DNA of 64,000 nt from positions 109,311,806-109,375,805 of the forward strand of contig CM076849.1 in the NCBI GenBank assembly GCA_039519185.1. The letters run 5' to 3'. Made by a program: the position numbers and the translations under genes. The DNA comes from Astragalus membranaceus. Taxonomy: Eukaryota; Streptophyta; Magnoliopsida; Fabales; Fabaceae. The notes below the pieces were generated by a model, which worked only from the letters and a program-made list of their open reading frames with translations, had not been told where the DNA came from and ran no database searches. Shown here one piece after another: positions 20,471 through 33,000 of this stretch (position 1 is the first letter of the stretch; every line of letters begins with the position of its first letter).

Positions 20471-22596
20471 CAGAACTCACACTTAGACAATTTTGCATAT
20501 AATTTCTTTTCTTTCAACACTTCTAGCACTAACCTCAAATGTTCTGCGTGTTCCTCTTCGGTTTTAGAATACACCAGAATGTCGTCAATAAACACAACTA
20601 CAAACCGATCCAAGTAACTATGAAAAGTACGATTCATGTACTCCATAAACACACCCGGCGTGTTGGTAACACCAAACGGCATCACAGAATACTCATAGTG
20701 CCCATATCTCGTTCTGAAAGCGGTTTTCTGAATGTCTTCATCCTTTACCTTGATCTGGTGATAACCCGACCTCAAATCGATTTTACTAAACACCTTAGCA
20801 CCTACCAACTGGTCCATCAGATCATCAATTCTGGGAAGCGGATACCTGTTCTTTATTGTCACCTTGTTCAACTGCCTATAATCGACACAAAGCCTCATAC
20901 TCCCGTCCTTCTTTTTCACTAACAATACCGGAGCACCCCATGGTGACACACTTGGCCTTACAAGTTTCTTCTCAAGTAGATCTTCTAATTGCTTTTTCAA
21001 TTCAGACAACTCTGAGGCTGACATCCGGTACGGTGCCATAGACACAGGCCTAGTACCAGGTATAAGATCAATAGCAAACTCAACCTCCCTCTCTGGCGAA
21101 ACACTTGGAATTTCATCCGGGAACACTTCGGGAAATTCACACACTACCTGAACCCCTTCAATGATCGCCTGATTCTCAGCAGACAATGACGCCAGTAAAG
21201 CAAACAGATGAACTCCCTCTTTCATTACCTTATGCAAATGACCAGCAGGCAACAAAACAGATCCTTCTTCTTCGGGAGGAAGGAAACTCACAGATCTTCG
21301 GGAACAATTAATATGCACATGGTTATATACTAACCAGTCCATACCAAGAATGACATCCAACCCTCCCAACGGCAAACAAATAAGATCAACAAGAAAATCT
21401 CTGCCGAAGATTGACAGAGGGCACTTAGCACACACAAGAGAGGTAGTTACTGAACCCTTAGCTGGAGTGTCAATAAACATCTCCCTCATCATAGAAGATA
21501 AAACAAGGTCCAATTTCTCAGCACACAAAGCAGCAATAAATGAATGCGTAGCACCAGTATCAATAAAAGCAATCAAAGGAATACCATTAATAAAACATGT
21601 ACCTCTAATCTCATTAGTATCCTCTGATCCTGCGAGAGCAAACACTTTTCCATAGGACTTCTCTTTCTTCGGCTTAGTACACTTGGTACTAATATGACCT
21701 GCTTCCCCACAGTTGTAGCACACCACATCCCTTTTCTCACATTTCGCAGCCACATGACCCTCTTTACCGCACTTGAAACATTTATTATCCGAGCAGTCAA
21801 AACTCATATGACCCGGCTTGCCACACCTGTAGCACACAACCTTCGCAGGGGCATCTCCCCCACTTGTTTTCTTATTATCAGCATACCTCTGCTTACCCTT
21901 ACCAGCCTGAACCTCATATGGCTTACCCCGATTCTGAAATTTACCCCTCAAATCTCTCATGACCTTGGAGTGAGCATTACTATCATCCTCATATATCCTA
22001 CAACTGTCGATCAAATCAGCGAATACCCGAATCTTCTGGTACCCTATAGCTTTCTTTATATCAGCCCTCAGTCCATTCTCGAACTTTATACACTTTGAAA
22101 ATTCAGAATCAGCATCAGCATAGTGGGGGTAAAACTTAGCCAATTCAGTGAACTTGGCAGCATACTCTGTCACTGACATGCTTCCTTGCTTCAGCTCAAG
22201 GAACTCTATTTCTTTCTTACCCCTCACATCTTCAGGAAAATATTTCCGTAAGAACTCTCTACGGAAAACAGCCCAAGTTATCTCCTCATTAGCAGTTTCC
22301 AACCTCTGCCTCACCTCCATCCACCAATCATCAGCTTCCTCTGCCAGCGTATGGGTACCATACCTGACTTTCTGCGCATCATTACAATCCATGACCCGAA
22401 ATATCCTTTCAATCTCTTTCAGCCATGCTAGAGCACCATCTGGGTTATACTTGCCCTTAAAGACAGGTGGATTCTCCCTCTGGAACGTGGCCAAACTGCG
22501 AGTCCCAGCATTTTCAGCACCATTTTGCTGGTTCCCAACAGCTTGAGCCATAGCCTGCAAAGCAGCAGCAAGAGCAGCGTCGTTCCTCCCAGCCAT
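20467..22596 (-). CDS. gag-pol: Element D Gag-protease-RT polyprotein, prematurely ended
   Basis: 709 codons starting at an ATG in the conserved context ATGGCTGG. Gag capsid covers about residues 1-220. Three CCHC zinc knuckles follow (CYRCGKPGHMSFDC, CFKCGKEGHVAAKC, CYNCGEAGHISTKC). The aspartic protease has active site FIDTGATHSFI, and the RT has KIDLRSGYH and FIDD. The frame closes at KCEFC because of a one-base deletion, just past the RT palm. Gag and protease appear complete, so D could in principle supply the proteins A lacks; whether it is expressed is unknown. Confidence 0.9.
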   Translation of the reverse strand: MAGRNDAALAAALQAMAQAVGNQQNGAENAGTRSLATFQRENPPVFKGKYNPDGALAWLKEIERIFRVMDCNDAQKVRYGTHTLAEEADDWWMEVRQRLETANEEITWAVFRREFLRKYFPEDVRGKKEIEFLELKQGSMSVTEYAAKFTELAKFYPHYADADSEFSKCIKFENGLRADIKKAIGYQKIRVFADLIDSCRIYEDDSNAHSKVMRDLRGKFQNRGKPYEVQAGKGKQRYADNKKTSGGDAPAKVVCYRCGKPGHMSFDCSDNKCFKCGKEGHVAAKCEKRDVVCYNCGEAGHISTKCTKPKKEKSYGKVFALAGSEDTNEIRGTCFINGIPLIAFIDTGATHSFIAALCAEKLDLVLSSMMREMFIDTPAKGSVTTSLVCAKCPLSIFGRDFLVDLICLPLGGLDVILGMDWLVYNHVHINCSRRSVSFLPPEEEGSVLLPAGHLHKVMKEGVHLFALLASLSAENQAIIEGVQVVCEFPEVFPDEIPSVSPEREVEFAIDLIPGTRPVSMAPYRMSASELSELKKQLEDLLEKKLVRPSVSPWGAPVLLVKKKDGSMRLCVDYRQLNKVTIKNRYPLPRIDDLMDQLVGAKVFSKIDLRSGYHQIKVKDEDIQKTAFRTRYGHYEYSVMPFGVTNTPGVFMEYMNRTFHSYLDRFVVVFIDDILVYSKTEEEHAEHLRLVLEVLKEKKLYAKLSKCEFC

Positions 22597-22699
22597 TTCA
22601 AACTATCACTGCAGCACAAACAGAAATTTAGAACTAATCTAACAATTCTATTTGTCATAAGACACTATGACAGGACGACTTGGCCGGACAGACCGAACT

Positions 22700-22711
22700 G
22701 CTCTGATACCA
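22700..22711 (-). other. Element D primer-binding site
   Basis: TGGTATCAGAGC on the minus strand, four bases from the 5' LTR. Confidence 0.93.
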
Positions 22712-23155
22712 CTAATGTAACACCCCTTTTCTAATAACCTTACTTCTTAATAAAATCAGAGTTTCTTTTTTTTTTTTTGAAAATAATTTAAGCGAGTGCT
22801 ACACTTACATCATAAAATCAACCACTTCACTTTTCACGGTTCGGTTCAAAATACAAGGTACATAGCACCATAAACAAAAAAACGTTTAGTTCGCATCAAC
22901 TAAATTCAATCACCACCAGCAGCGGAATAATAATGAGTTCTAACAATAAAAACCAATACATCACCAATAAAAATCTAACGGTTAATGAAAACAACACACA
23001 AACATAGGACACCCCCCCTGGTGCTACGTATCAGAGCGTGACACTTCCTACCAGACGAAGGCATAAGGGAAACCTTCACTCGTTATTACCTGCACGTTGC
23101 CGACATAAGAAGCAACATAAAAGCAGTAGGGTGAGTCTCTTTTCATAATTAATAA

Positions 23156-25781
23156 TGTAACACCCCTTTTCTACCCGTTATTTATTATTATAAAACAAGA
23201 GTTTACAGAAATCTTTTTCTTTTATTTCAACAAGAGGAGTGTCACATTTTCGTCAAAACGCTAATAACTTTATTACGTCAGTTTCCGAAAAGCTAATACA
23301 TAGCACTTTAATTCTCATTTATTCAAGCAGTGGAAAATCATTAAATCATCGATAAGTCATAACAGTTAAACAGTCATAAGAAAACTAAGGCACATCCCTC
23401 CCCACTGAGTGCTACGTATCAGAGCATGACGACCCGACTCCAAAGAGTGAAGAGTACGAATACCTTCACTCGTGATCACCTGCAGTTACCACGTAGGGTA
23501 ACATTCAACAGAGAAAGGGTGAGTTCAATCTAACCATATAATAGAACATGTGATAAGTCTCAGGCTAGAATTACAGGACTAGAACAACCCTACTACAGTC
23601 ATCACATAATCACTCGAAAGTCACTCATTAAGGCAATCCGTCACTATGGCATGTAGATGTATGAGAATGCAATATATACATGTGGATCCACCATCACCGC
23701 AATAAGCCTTGAGGGCACATCACCGCTTTGGCCGAAGCCTACTCACCGCATGGCCGAAGCCTACATCACCGCTGAATGCACATGGATGCATGCGACACTA
23801 TGAACATGCATCAATCACATTACATCATCATCATCAATTATATCACATCATCGCTAAAAATATCACATCAGTATTTATATCATCATCGCTAATCATCATC
23901 GCTAATCATCACCGCTAATCATCACCGCTAATCATCATCGCTAATCATCATCGCTAATCATCATCGCCAATTATATCACATCATCGCTAATCATGTTACT
24001 CACCCATTGGCCGCTAAGGGCATTTTTGTCAACACAACTAGCCACTAAGGGCATCATCATCAAAACACTCACACATTGGCCACCAAGGGCATTTTCATCA
24101 CTTTATTCATAAAATTTCATTATTCTTCCGGGACAGCCACATGGGCGTCCATACAACAGCAACTAACATTGTTTTCCTCAGAATGATTCATTTTCCAAAA
24201 TGATTGCGACTCGACAGTTTCTCAAAATGACAACTTTTAGGGTTTGAGTTAATCATCAACATTTCTTCCAGAAAATACTTTACTGAGCCCCAAATTAGAA
24301 TATTCAGATGGGCGTCTGAATAAGCTTTCCAAAACATCTCGGAACGTCCCGATCGGACTCCCGAGTCAAAAGATATTTAGAAAACAAATTTGGGAACAAC
24401 AGCGACACCCTGGGCTACGCGAACACGGCAGCCAGAATTCGGCGAATTAGTTAAAATAGTAAACGACATCGGAAAATTACAAAAGACCCCTCGTTGGAAA
24501 GCTACAGATGTGTAGTTTCTGAACATATATTTAAAGTTTCAAAACAATGAGCCAGTTAGTATAGTTTTTAGAAACAACCCGAATGGTTCCCAGACTGGAT
24601 AGATTCTGTCCTTCCACTTCAAATCACTCTAAACTGACTTACACTTGACCAAAGGGAACAAAACCTTAGCCTTAAAAAAAGAAATTTGAGTATAGTTTCT
24701 AATGGAAAAAGAATCGTTCAAATCAGAGTTCAATTGAAGACACAAGACCTGAAACACTGAACCTATACCTAGTTTAAGTCCAGAAATTTGACCTGACTTG
24801 GGACGCTCATAACTCGAGATACACTACTCCAAATTTAACCAAACCAGTGCCAAAGTGACCAAAATTAAGTCTGTTTTCTAACAAAAAAGTCCCATAATTT
24901 TTTGACGAACAGAAGGTTCCCAGTTTTAAAAATTACCGAACCTATGTCCAGAATGCTTCCAGAATATTACCCTAACTTGTGGAATTCATAACTCGATCTT
25001 CACAGCTCTAAACGCAACCAAACCAGCGTCAAATTAACAAGAATTCAATCAAGTTTTCGAAATGACAAACCACATAATTTTTCAATTAGTAAAACGTTCT
25101 CAGTCACTGAAATACTAAACCTTTGTCAGAACATCTCAAAACAGTGAATTCAACAACACGTATATGATCATATCATTAATCTCAATCAACATGATTATAA
25201 TCAAAAACACATAAACATCAAGCAATCACCAAGATCATAAGTCGCATATATTCATCAAGATAGCAATGATTATGGATCAACAATAATATGGATAGATCTA
25301 GGCTAAATCCCATCCTAAAACCCATCACATAATCTATTATAGAGAAAGATGATCCCCCCTTACCTTATGTTAGAAGAAGTAGGAGTTCTTGAGAGGAAAT
25401 CACCACCAAAAATTCAGCAACAATGGAGGCCCCCTTCTCTTCTTGATCCTCGCCCTTCCTTCTTCTTTCTTTCTTGAAGTTTTGCGTTTTCTCTCCTTTC
25501 CTTTGCTCTCCAAAATGGCTCACTCTCTCCACTCTCTCTAGGGATTTCGCCAATGCCAAGCCTCAAACCCTAACCCCATTCACTTAGCCAAACTCGCCTA
25601 TGTTGGGTATTGGGTCATGGGCTTATCCAACTCAAGCCCTATGTGCGCTCCAAGCCAACATCATGCCCTAAATAATAATATGCACCCACTCAATTATTTT
25701 CTAAATTTAATTAAATCACTAAATAAAATAAATCCCTAAGAATTTAATTAAATAAATTTATTAAATTATTTGGGTGTTACA
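23156..25781 (-). repeat. Element E 3' LTR
   Basis: 2626 bp. It has an ATCATCGCTA/ATCACCGCTA array at about 23823-23998, GCCACTAAGGGC units at about 24010-24100, two GGC-TTCG-GCC hairpins (23730-23739, 23752-23761), an anti-PBS (23416-23425) and a donor-like AAG/GTAAGG at 25364/25363. It shares these elements with B and A but is otherwise diverged. It lacks the strong GGCGCC block. Confidence 0.88.
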
Positions 25782-25989
25782 ATTCTCCCCCACTTAGAAT
25801 GTTTTCGTCCTCGAAAACTTAACCGCCTAAGCCAACACTCCTCCACTAATAAACCCACGATCCATCAAGCTGATCATTATTTCCTTGGTTACCAGCGATA
25901 AGTGATTGGGCGGCCGACCCTCCTACTTACTCGGCCGGGTAACTCCGGAAATATCAACCAGACCTCTCCTCCCTCAGGTCCACCGGTAG
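23156..25989 (-). mobile_element. Ty3/gypsy element E, truncated: one LTR plus pol-end stub
   Basis: A minus-strand 3' LTR runs from TGTAACACCCC (23156) to GGGTGTTACA (25781). It is followed by a polypurine tract (25782-25795) and about 190 bp of internal sequence that includes the usual TCGAGGACGAAAA pol-end context. At 25989/25990 the sequence changes to D LTR without any 5' half of E. One deletion that took the rest of E and about 270 bp of D explains both losses. AATAA (23151-23155) would be the surviving TSD copy. Confidence 0.82.
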
Positions 25990-27864
25990 GAAATGCATCA
26001 CAACACACTACAATTAAATAAAATCACCATTTTAATTTATAATCTCACCATAGTGCATTAATCAGCTTACCAAATTAAAATTAGGCCGAAGCCTCTGCTC
26101 ACCAATCTCACCTTATCACATTCACCAATTCATCCCACCACTCACACCAACACCAATTCAAATAGACCAACTTAGGATACTGACACAACCTAGAGAAAAT
26201 GGATAAAAATAGCCATTTGGACACTTGAACACCATCAGCCCAGAAACACCAGTAATATAATTTATTTTTACATAAAATTGAAACAATTGGATAGACACTG
26301 AAATTAGCTTCGAAACGCATTTTGAACCGTTAAATTTGGATAACCGAGTCAAAAGTTACATTAAAAACAAAATAGGAAAAATACTTAGACATCCTGGAAA
26401 CTGGCGCATGGGCGCTGGGCGCCCAGGGGCAACACGGGACTTGGCGCCCAGGAGAGGCAACACGCATAGGCGCATGGCGCCCAGGGAGCAACAGCGCGCA
26501 TAGGCGCTAGGCGCCCAGGGAAACAACACGCGCACAGGCGCTAGGCGCCCAGGGAAACAACACGCGCACAGGCGCTAGGCGCCCAGGGAAACAACGCGCA
26601 CACAGGCGCATTGCGCCCAGCACAGCAACACGGCGCCCAGGCACTAGGCGCCTAAGACCAACTTGCAATAAAACTCATTTTTCTTCGAAATTGATTTTAC
26701 ACGAGCCAATTGCTCAGAACATGAAAACCCAATAAAAATTTTGTCAAAAACTGAACATCATTTTTGGCGCCCATGCACTAGGCGCCTAGTGAAAACACAC
26801 AATCCAACTCTTTTGTTGCCCAAAATCGTTTTGCAGGAGCCATTTTACCTGAATATGAAAACCTGAAAACAATTTTTACAAAACTATCACCAGAACATTG
26901 GGGCCCTTGGCGCCCATGACACAAGCACCTAGCGCCAAAACTGGCAGCACAGTGACACAGAACACAGCAACACAGGGCAACAGGCACAGCAACACAGGGG
27001 CAACAGAATTTGGGAAAACTGGCGCAGGCACACTACTGGGCGCCTGGCGCCCATGACTAAGGCGCAAAACAGAAAATTTCAGCAACATGCATATGGCGCC
27101 CAAGGCGCCTAGGGGCTTCCAAACCAGAATTTTTCCACTTTAAATCAACAAATTAAATTCACCAAAACACTCAATTATATATATGATTAAAGTGTCACCA
27201 TGATTCTCAATTTCACCAAGTAAGCACCAATGAGTCATATATTCAAGCATATGATATCCAATTCGCATTAGCCACAACTCAAGCATCAATCATACGATTT
27301 TCAACATAGCAACTCAACATCAAGCATCACAATATTGTAAATTAATCATCAACATCACAATTCATTCATAGAACTAACCTAGAACCCTAACCCTAAGCAT
27401 CACCAATTCGCATAAGATATTAAAAACAAAAAGAGGACCCCCTAACCTTATGGAAGTCGAATAGCTAGCAAAGCTCCAAGGGAAAAATGCAAGTCACCAA
27501 CGAGCCTTCTCCTCTTCCTTGAGTGCTTCGCCCTCTTTCTCTCCTTCTCCTCTTCACTTCGCACTTCTCTTCTTCTCACTCTCTCTTTTACGTTTTTTTT
27601 TTATTTTTTTTTCCAATAGAGTAACAAAATGAAAACTAACCTCAAGACCCCTTGTGAGTCGAATTCTTTGACTAGGCAATGGGCCACGGGCCTAATTGTG
27701 GATCACGGGCCCTTGCTCGCACCACTCAATTCGTGACGACACCTCCTAATAAATAAAATAAAATAATTAAACCTTGAATTATTTAATTAAATTAAATAAA
27801 TATTGTAAGCCTTAAATAACTTAATTAAATAAATAATTAAATTATTTTGGGGCGTTACAAAAGG

Positions 27865-28011
27865 TCCTTTTTCCACAGCATCCCAAACATCTAAGTCTAC
27901 CCCTTCAATAAAAATTCTCATTCTTTCTTTCCAATATGCATAGTCTTCTCCGTTGAATCCCGGAGGACGGAAAAGAGAAGCACCCTCTTGCGTAGACCAA
28001 CCTGAAGCCAT
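27865..28011 (-). pseudogene. gag: Element C Gag, N-terminal part
   Basis: 49 codons from ATG at 28011 (MASGWSTQEGASLFRPPGF...), with the copia Gag N-terminal pattern YAYWKERMRIFIEG. The upstream in-frame ATG at 28062 lies inside the primer-binding site, so 28011 is the likelier start. It rejoins 14480-15961 when D is removed. Confidence 0.85.
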
Positions 28012-28049
28012 TTCTCTTGAAGCTGCTAGGCCCTTTATACAAGAGTCTA

Positions 28050-28061
28050 GCTCTAATACCA
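28050..28061 (-). other. Element C primer-binding site
   Basis: TGGTATTAGAGC on the minus strand, one base different from the TGGTATCAGAGC of the Ty3 elements. It is still pairable to initiator tRNA-Met through a G-U-type change. It lies two bases from the 5' LTR. Confidence 0.85.
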
Positions 28062-28063
28062 CT

Positions 28064-29483
28064 TGTTACCAAGTGGCTTCAGTCTCAAGAGGGGGGGTGA
28101 ATTGAGATTTAAAACTTTTTAGATCTTTCAAAAACGTTTTTCCCCTTTTCAATGACTTAGATCAATTTTCGCGCAGGTTAAGTGGAAGCGAAGGAATTAG
28201 AATGTAAAGCAGTAAAGCGGTATAATAGTAAAGCAGGAAAGCAGTAAAGCACGCAGAGATTTATCCTGGTTCGGTCACCTCCTAGTGACCTACGTCCAGT
28301 CCTCACACCCTTGTGAGATTTTCCACTATCCAAAACAACAAGGCTTACAGGTGCCTTGGAAAACCTTTACAGACTCAGGCACTCTTCTACTAGGATACCC
28401 CACCTATAAAGAGCCCTAAAATCTAACAGCACAACAACAAGAGATACCCCACCCTTGTTACAACAACTGCCCTAGAAAGATACCTCACTTCCTAGTACTT
28501 GCAGCTACCCCTAGAGAGATACCCCACTCTCTAGTACAAATTATAACAACAATATAACAGTAATGTAAATACAGAAATACCTCTTAGTGTAGGCAGATAT
28601 TACAACTTGAAGGACACAACCCCAACTAACTCTTAACGTAGGATCAGCTCTTGACGGACCAGCGGTGCGAGAAGAACACAAATAAAATATAAGAGTTTTT
28701 CAGAAGTGATAGATCGTGAGAATGGGTTGGTAGTTAAATGGAGGTGGTGAAGCCTCTATTTATAGATTTTGAAAATCCAGATCTCACGTTGAAAAAGTTT
28801 AAAGGAATCGATTCTTTGTTAATTGGAATGGATCTAGGAATCGATTCATTTGCTTGATCTGATCTAGGAATCGATTCTGATTTGTTTGTAAAATGGATGT
28901 AATCGATTATTAGGATCTCCGGGAGGCTAGGAATCGATTCTTCACTAAGTTAAAATATGTAGAAATCGATTTTCAGCTTGCCTGAGACAAGTGGGAATCG
29001 ATTCTCAGTTATGTGCAAAAGGTTGGGAATCGATTCTTCCCTTAAAATTTATTTGGCTCAGAAATCGATTTGTGTATTGAAAATACATGGCCTGACAATC
29101 GATTCTATCTTTTCTATTTTACCTGAAAATCGATTTTGATATTTGTTTATGCATGAGGAAATCGATTTTGTTATTTTAAAAGGTGATAAGAATGTTTACG
29201 TAAGTATGCATGCAACTTTAAAAAAACTTTGTGAGTGTGTGAGACTTTAAGATACGAGCTGACCTTTGAAAGAGCTTACACTTTTTCCTAAGACACACCC
29301 AAACCCTAAGGACTACCCTTATTTTTAAGGACTACCCTTAAACTTGAATCTTCAGTTCTTGGCTTGCTTGTCTTGGATTGATTTTGACGATTAGTCACTT
29401 TGACCGTCAACTTTACCTTTGTCTTTTTCATCATCAAAACACATCCTGCAATATTAGTTTACCTGCAATACAAGGTATCCACA
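28064..29483 (-). repeat. Element C 5' LTR
   Basis: 1420 bp. It carries the same twelve-copy AATCGATT array (28806-29167) and the TATA box CTATAAATAGAGG (28753-28765). All twelve palindromes are intact here too, although neighbouring bases differ from the 3' LTR (for example AATCGATTA against AATCGATTC). Confidence 0.95.
28806..29167 (-). promoter_or_regulatory. Phased AATCGATT array, 5' LTR of C
   Basis: Twelve copies with the same 30-35 bp steps as in the 3' LTR, ending about 40 bp upstream of the TATA box at 28753-28765. This is the copy that would drive transcription of C. Confidence 0.8.
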
Positions 29484-30030
29484 AAGCCTTCATCTTTTCA
29501 CGGATCATCTTGATTTTCTCTGTAGTCTCCCGGACAATCTCCGATCCCAACACTACACTCTCTCCCGACTGATACCAACACAATGGCGTTCTACACTTTC
29601 GACCGTACAATGCTTCAAACGGTGCCATCCCGATACTGGAATGGTAACTGTTGTTATAGGTAAACTCAATCAACGCAAGGTAGGAATCCCATGAACCCCG
29701 TTGTTCCAATACACAAGCCCTCAACAAATCTTCTAACGACTGAATTGTCCTCTCCGACTGACCATCTGTCTGAGGATGATACGCCGAACTCATTTTTAAC
29801 TTTGAACCCAATTCCTTCTGCAAACCCTTCCAAAACTCAGAAGTGAACCTCGGATCCCTATCTGACACAATACTCTTCGGAACACCGTGCAACTTCACGA
29901 TTTCTTTGACATAAACCTCTGCCAACCTCGCCACCGGATAAGTGATATTAATAGGAACAAAGTGAGCAGACTTCGTTAACCTATCAACGATCACCCAAAT
30001 AGCGTCATGACCCCTAACTGTATTCGGCAA
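29484..30030 (-). pseudogene. pol: B2 integrase core
   Basis: About 180 codons with two catalytic residues (SDRDPRF, TDGQSERT) and the segment SSIGMAPFEALYGRKCRTPLCW. It is out of frame with 30055-33315 because of a single-base deletion near 30036, just after the first catalytic Asp. It is interrupted by C at 29483/29484 and continues in frame at 11944. Confidence 0.9.
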
Positions 30031-30054
30031 TCCCGTACAAAGTCCATCGCAATG

Positions 30055-33000
30055 CTATCCCACTTCCACTCTGGAACTTCCAACGGTTGCATCAACCCCG
30101 CAGGCTTCTGATGCTCTACCTTTGACTTCTGACAAGTCAAACAGGCGTACACAAACTGTGCCACATCCCTCTTGATACATTTTCGTCGCTCCAGGTTGGA
30201 TACTCAACTTGCTACGGTGACCCTCCTCTAAAATTGCCTTTCTCATCTCCGCATCATCCGGAACACAGATCCTACCCCGGAACCTCAACACACCACGGGA
30301 ATCCAATTTGAAATCTTCATCTTCAGATTGACCAACACCATTAATTAAGTCTACTAACTTGACATCTGACTTCTGAGCCTCTGTGATGCTGCCCAGAAAG
30401 TCATTATCGATCTTTAACATTCCCAGCTTGACACTGCGAGGTGTCTTTTTACATACGAAACTCAAATCTCTGAATTCCTCAATCAACTCTAATTCTTTCA
30501 CCATCATTGCCGACATATGCAAAGACTTTCTGCTTAAAGCATCAGCCACGACATTAGCTTTGCCGGGATGATAATTCAAACCAAAGTCATAATCCTTCAA
30601 GAGTTCCAACCACCGACGCTGTCTCATATTCAACTCTTTCTGATCGAACAGATACCTCAGACTCTTATGATCACTGAACACTTCAAACCTCGAACCATAA
30701 AGGTAGTGCCTCCAAATCTTAAGCATAAATACCACAGCAGCCAATTCCAAATCATGCGTAGGGTAATTTTTCTCATGAACCCGCAACTGCCTCGACGCAT
30801 ACGCAACGACTTTCCCATCTTGCATCAGCACACCACCAAGACCCATCTTCGAAGCGTTACAATATACAACAAACGGCTCTTCCGGATTAGGCAACGTCAA
30901 AACAGGTGACGTTGTCAATCTCTTTTTCAGTTCCATAAAACTTTCCTCACACCGAGCATCCCAAACGAAAACTCTACCCTTACAAGTCAACTGAGTCAAC
31001 GGAAGGGCCAACTTGGAAAAACCCTCGATGAACCTCCTGTAGTACCCAGCCAAACCCAAAAAGCTTCTGATCTCTGTTGCGGACTTCGGAGCCTCCCACT
31101 CCAACACTGCTTCCACTTTTGTCGGATCAACCGCAATACCATTACCAGAAATCACGTGCCCAAGGAAACTCACCTCTTTCAGCCAGAACTCACACTTTGA
31201 TAACTTAGCATACAACTTTTTCTCTTTCAGAACTCCCAGTACTGTCTTCAGGTGCTCAACATGCTCTTCCTCCGACTTAGAATAAACTAGAATGTCATCT
31301 ATGAAGATCACCACAAACCGATCTAGGTAATTATGGAAAATACGATTCATATATTCCATAAATACACCAGGAGCATTGGTCACACCGAACGACATCACTG
31401 AATATTCATAATGCCCATACCTTGTCCTGAATGCTGTCTTCTGAACATCCTCATCCCTCACTTTAATCTGATGATATCCGGACCTCAAATCAATTTTGCA
31501 GAAAACATGGGCACCCACTAACCGATCCATCAAATCGTCGATCCTCGGAAGCGGATACTTGTTCTTGATAGTCACCTTATTCAACTGACGATAGTCCACA
31601 CATAACCTCATGCTCCCATCTTTCTTCTTCACTAACAATACCGGAGCTCCCCACGGTGATACACTCGGTCTAACAAACTTTTTCTCAAGCAATTGTTCAA
31701 GTTGCGTCTTCAACTCGGACAATTCAGACGCCGACATCCTGTATGGTGCCATAGACACAGGCCTCGTACCAGGTACCAGATCAATCGAAAACTCAACTTC
31801 CCTCTCCGGCGGCACACCCAGAATTTCGTCAGGAAAAACCTCAGGAAACTCGCGTACCACTTGCAGTTCCTCAATGACAGCCTGACTCTCAGCAGACAAC
31901 GATGCCATCAACGAAAATAGCTGAACTCCTTCTTTCCTCAACTTCTTCAACTGACCAGCAGATACCAACACAGAATCTTCTTCCCCGAAACTAACCGACT
32001 TGCTACGACAGTTGATATGAACATGGTTATTCTCTAACCAGTCCATGCCCAAGATTACATCCAGACCTCTCAACGGCAAGCAAACAAAATTCACAACAAA
32101 GTCCCTGCCGAAGATCGACACGGGACACTGAGAACACACCTGGGAAGTAATCACCGACCCCTTCGCAGGAGTATCGACAACCATATCCCCACACATAGCA
32201 GATAAAACAAGACCCAATCTTTTACAACAATCAACAGATATAAAGCAATGGGTAGCACCAGTATCAATAAGAGATTTCAGAGAAGTACCGTTAATAAAAC
32301 ACGTACCTCTAATCAGACCATCCTTCTCATCAGGCTCCTCTCCTGCCAATGCGAACACTTTCCCACTAGACCTTTCCTTCTTCGGTTTTGTACATTTTGT
32401 ACTGATATGCCCAGACTCACCACAGTTGAAGCACACCACATCCTTGACCTTACACTCGGCCGCCATATGACCCTTTTTACCACAACGGTAGCAAACCCTC
32501 TCATCAGACCTGCATGTAGTACTCTTGTGGCCAGGTTTGCCACACTTAAAGCAGACAATGCTAGCAGGAGCATCTCCCCCACTAGAATTCTTACCCCCAG
32601 CAGACCTCTGATAACTCTTACCCGCAGGAACCTCATACGGCTTGCTTCGACTCTGAAACTTACCCTTTTTCTCAGACGTAGCTTTGTAATGAGCAGTACT
32701 GTCCTCCTCAAAGATTCTACAACTGTCAACAAGATCAGCGAACACACGGATCTTCTGGTAACCAATGGCCTTTTTGATATCAGGCCTCAACCCATTCTCG
32801 AACTTGATGCATTTCGAAAACTTAGCTGTAGCCTCACTGTAGTGTGGATAAAATTTTGCCAGTTCCACAAACTTCGCCGCATACGCAGTCACAGACATAC
32901 CACCCTGTTTCAGTTCCAGGAACTCTATCTCTTTCTTTCCCCGGACGTCTTTAGGAAAATATTTTCTCAGGAATTCCCTGCTGAATACCTCCCAAGTAAT

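Larger units (their letters stand above)
15962..27859 (-). mobile_element. Ty3/gypsy LTR retrotransposon D, split by E
   Basis: Minus-strand element of the same family as A, with TSD AAAGG (15957-15961 and 27860-27864). It has a 3' LTR (15962-18567), a pol in three frames, gag-protease-RT (20467-22596), a PBS, and a 5' LTR (22716-27859) that contains E. Gag and protease look intact, in contrast to A. Confidence 0.93.
22716..27859 (-). repeat. Element D 5' LTR, interrupted by E
   Basis: D LTR sequence is present at 22716-23155 and again from 25990 to 27859. The pieces match the 3' LTR except that about 270 bp (equivalent of 16400-16670) are missing at the right side of E. Confidence 0.9.
11945..29483 (-). 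mobile_element. Ty1/copia gag-only element C (Maximus/SIRE-like), split by D
   Basis: Minus-strand element with ends TGTTACC...TATCCACA and TSD AAGCC (11940-11944 and 29484-29488). It has two 1420-bp LTRs, a PBS, a gag frame broken by D, and about 1.1 kb without coding potential between the gag stop and the polypurine tract. No protease, integrase or RT is present. Without D it is about 5.6 kb. By eye its LTRs differ at about half a dozen sites, so it is young. This fits the described class of non-autonomous terminal-repeat elements carrying gag (TR-GAG). Confidence 0.92.
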
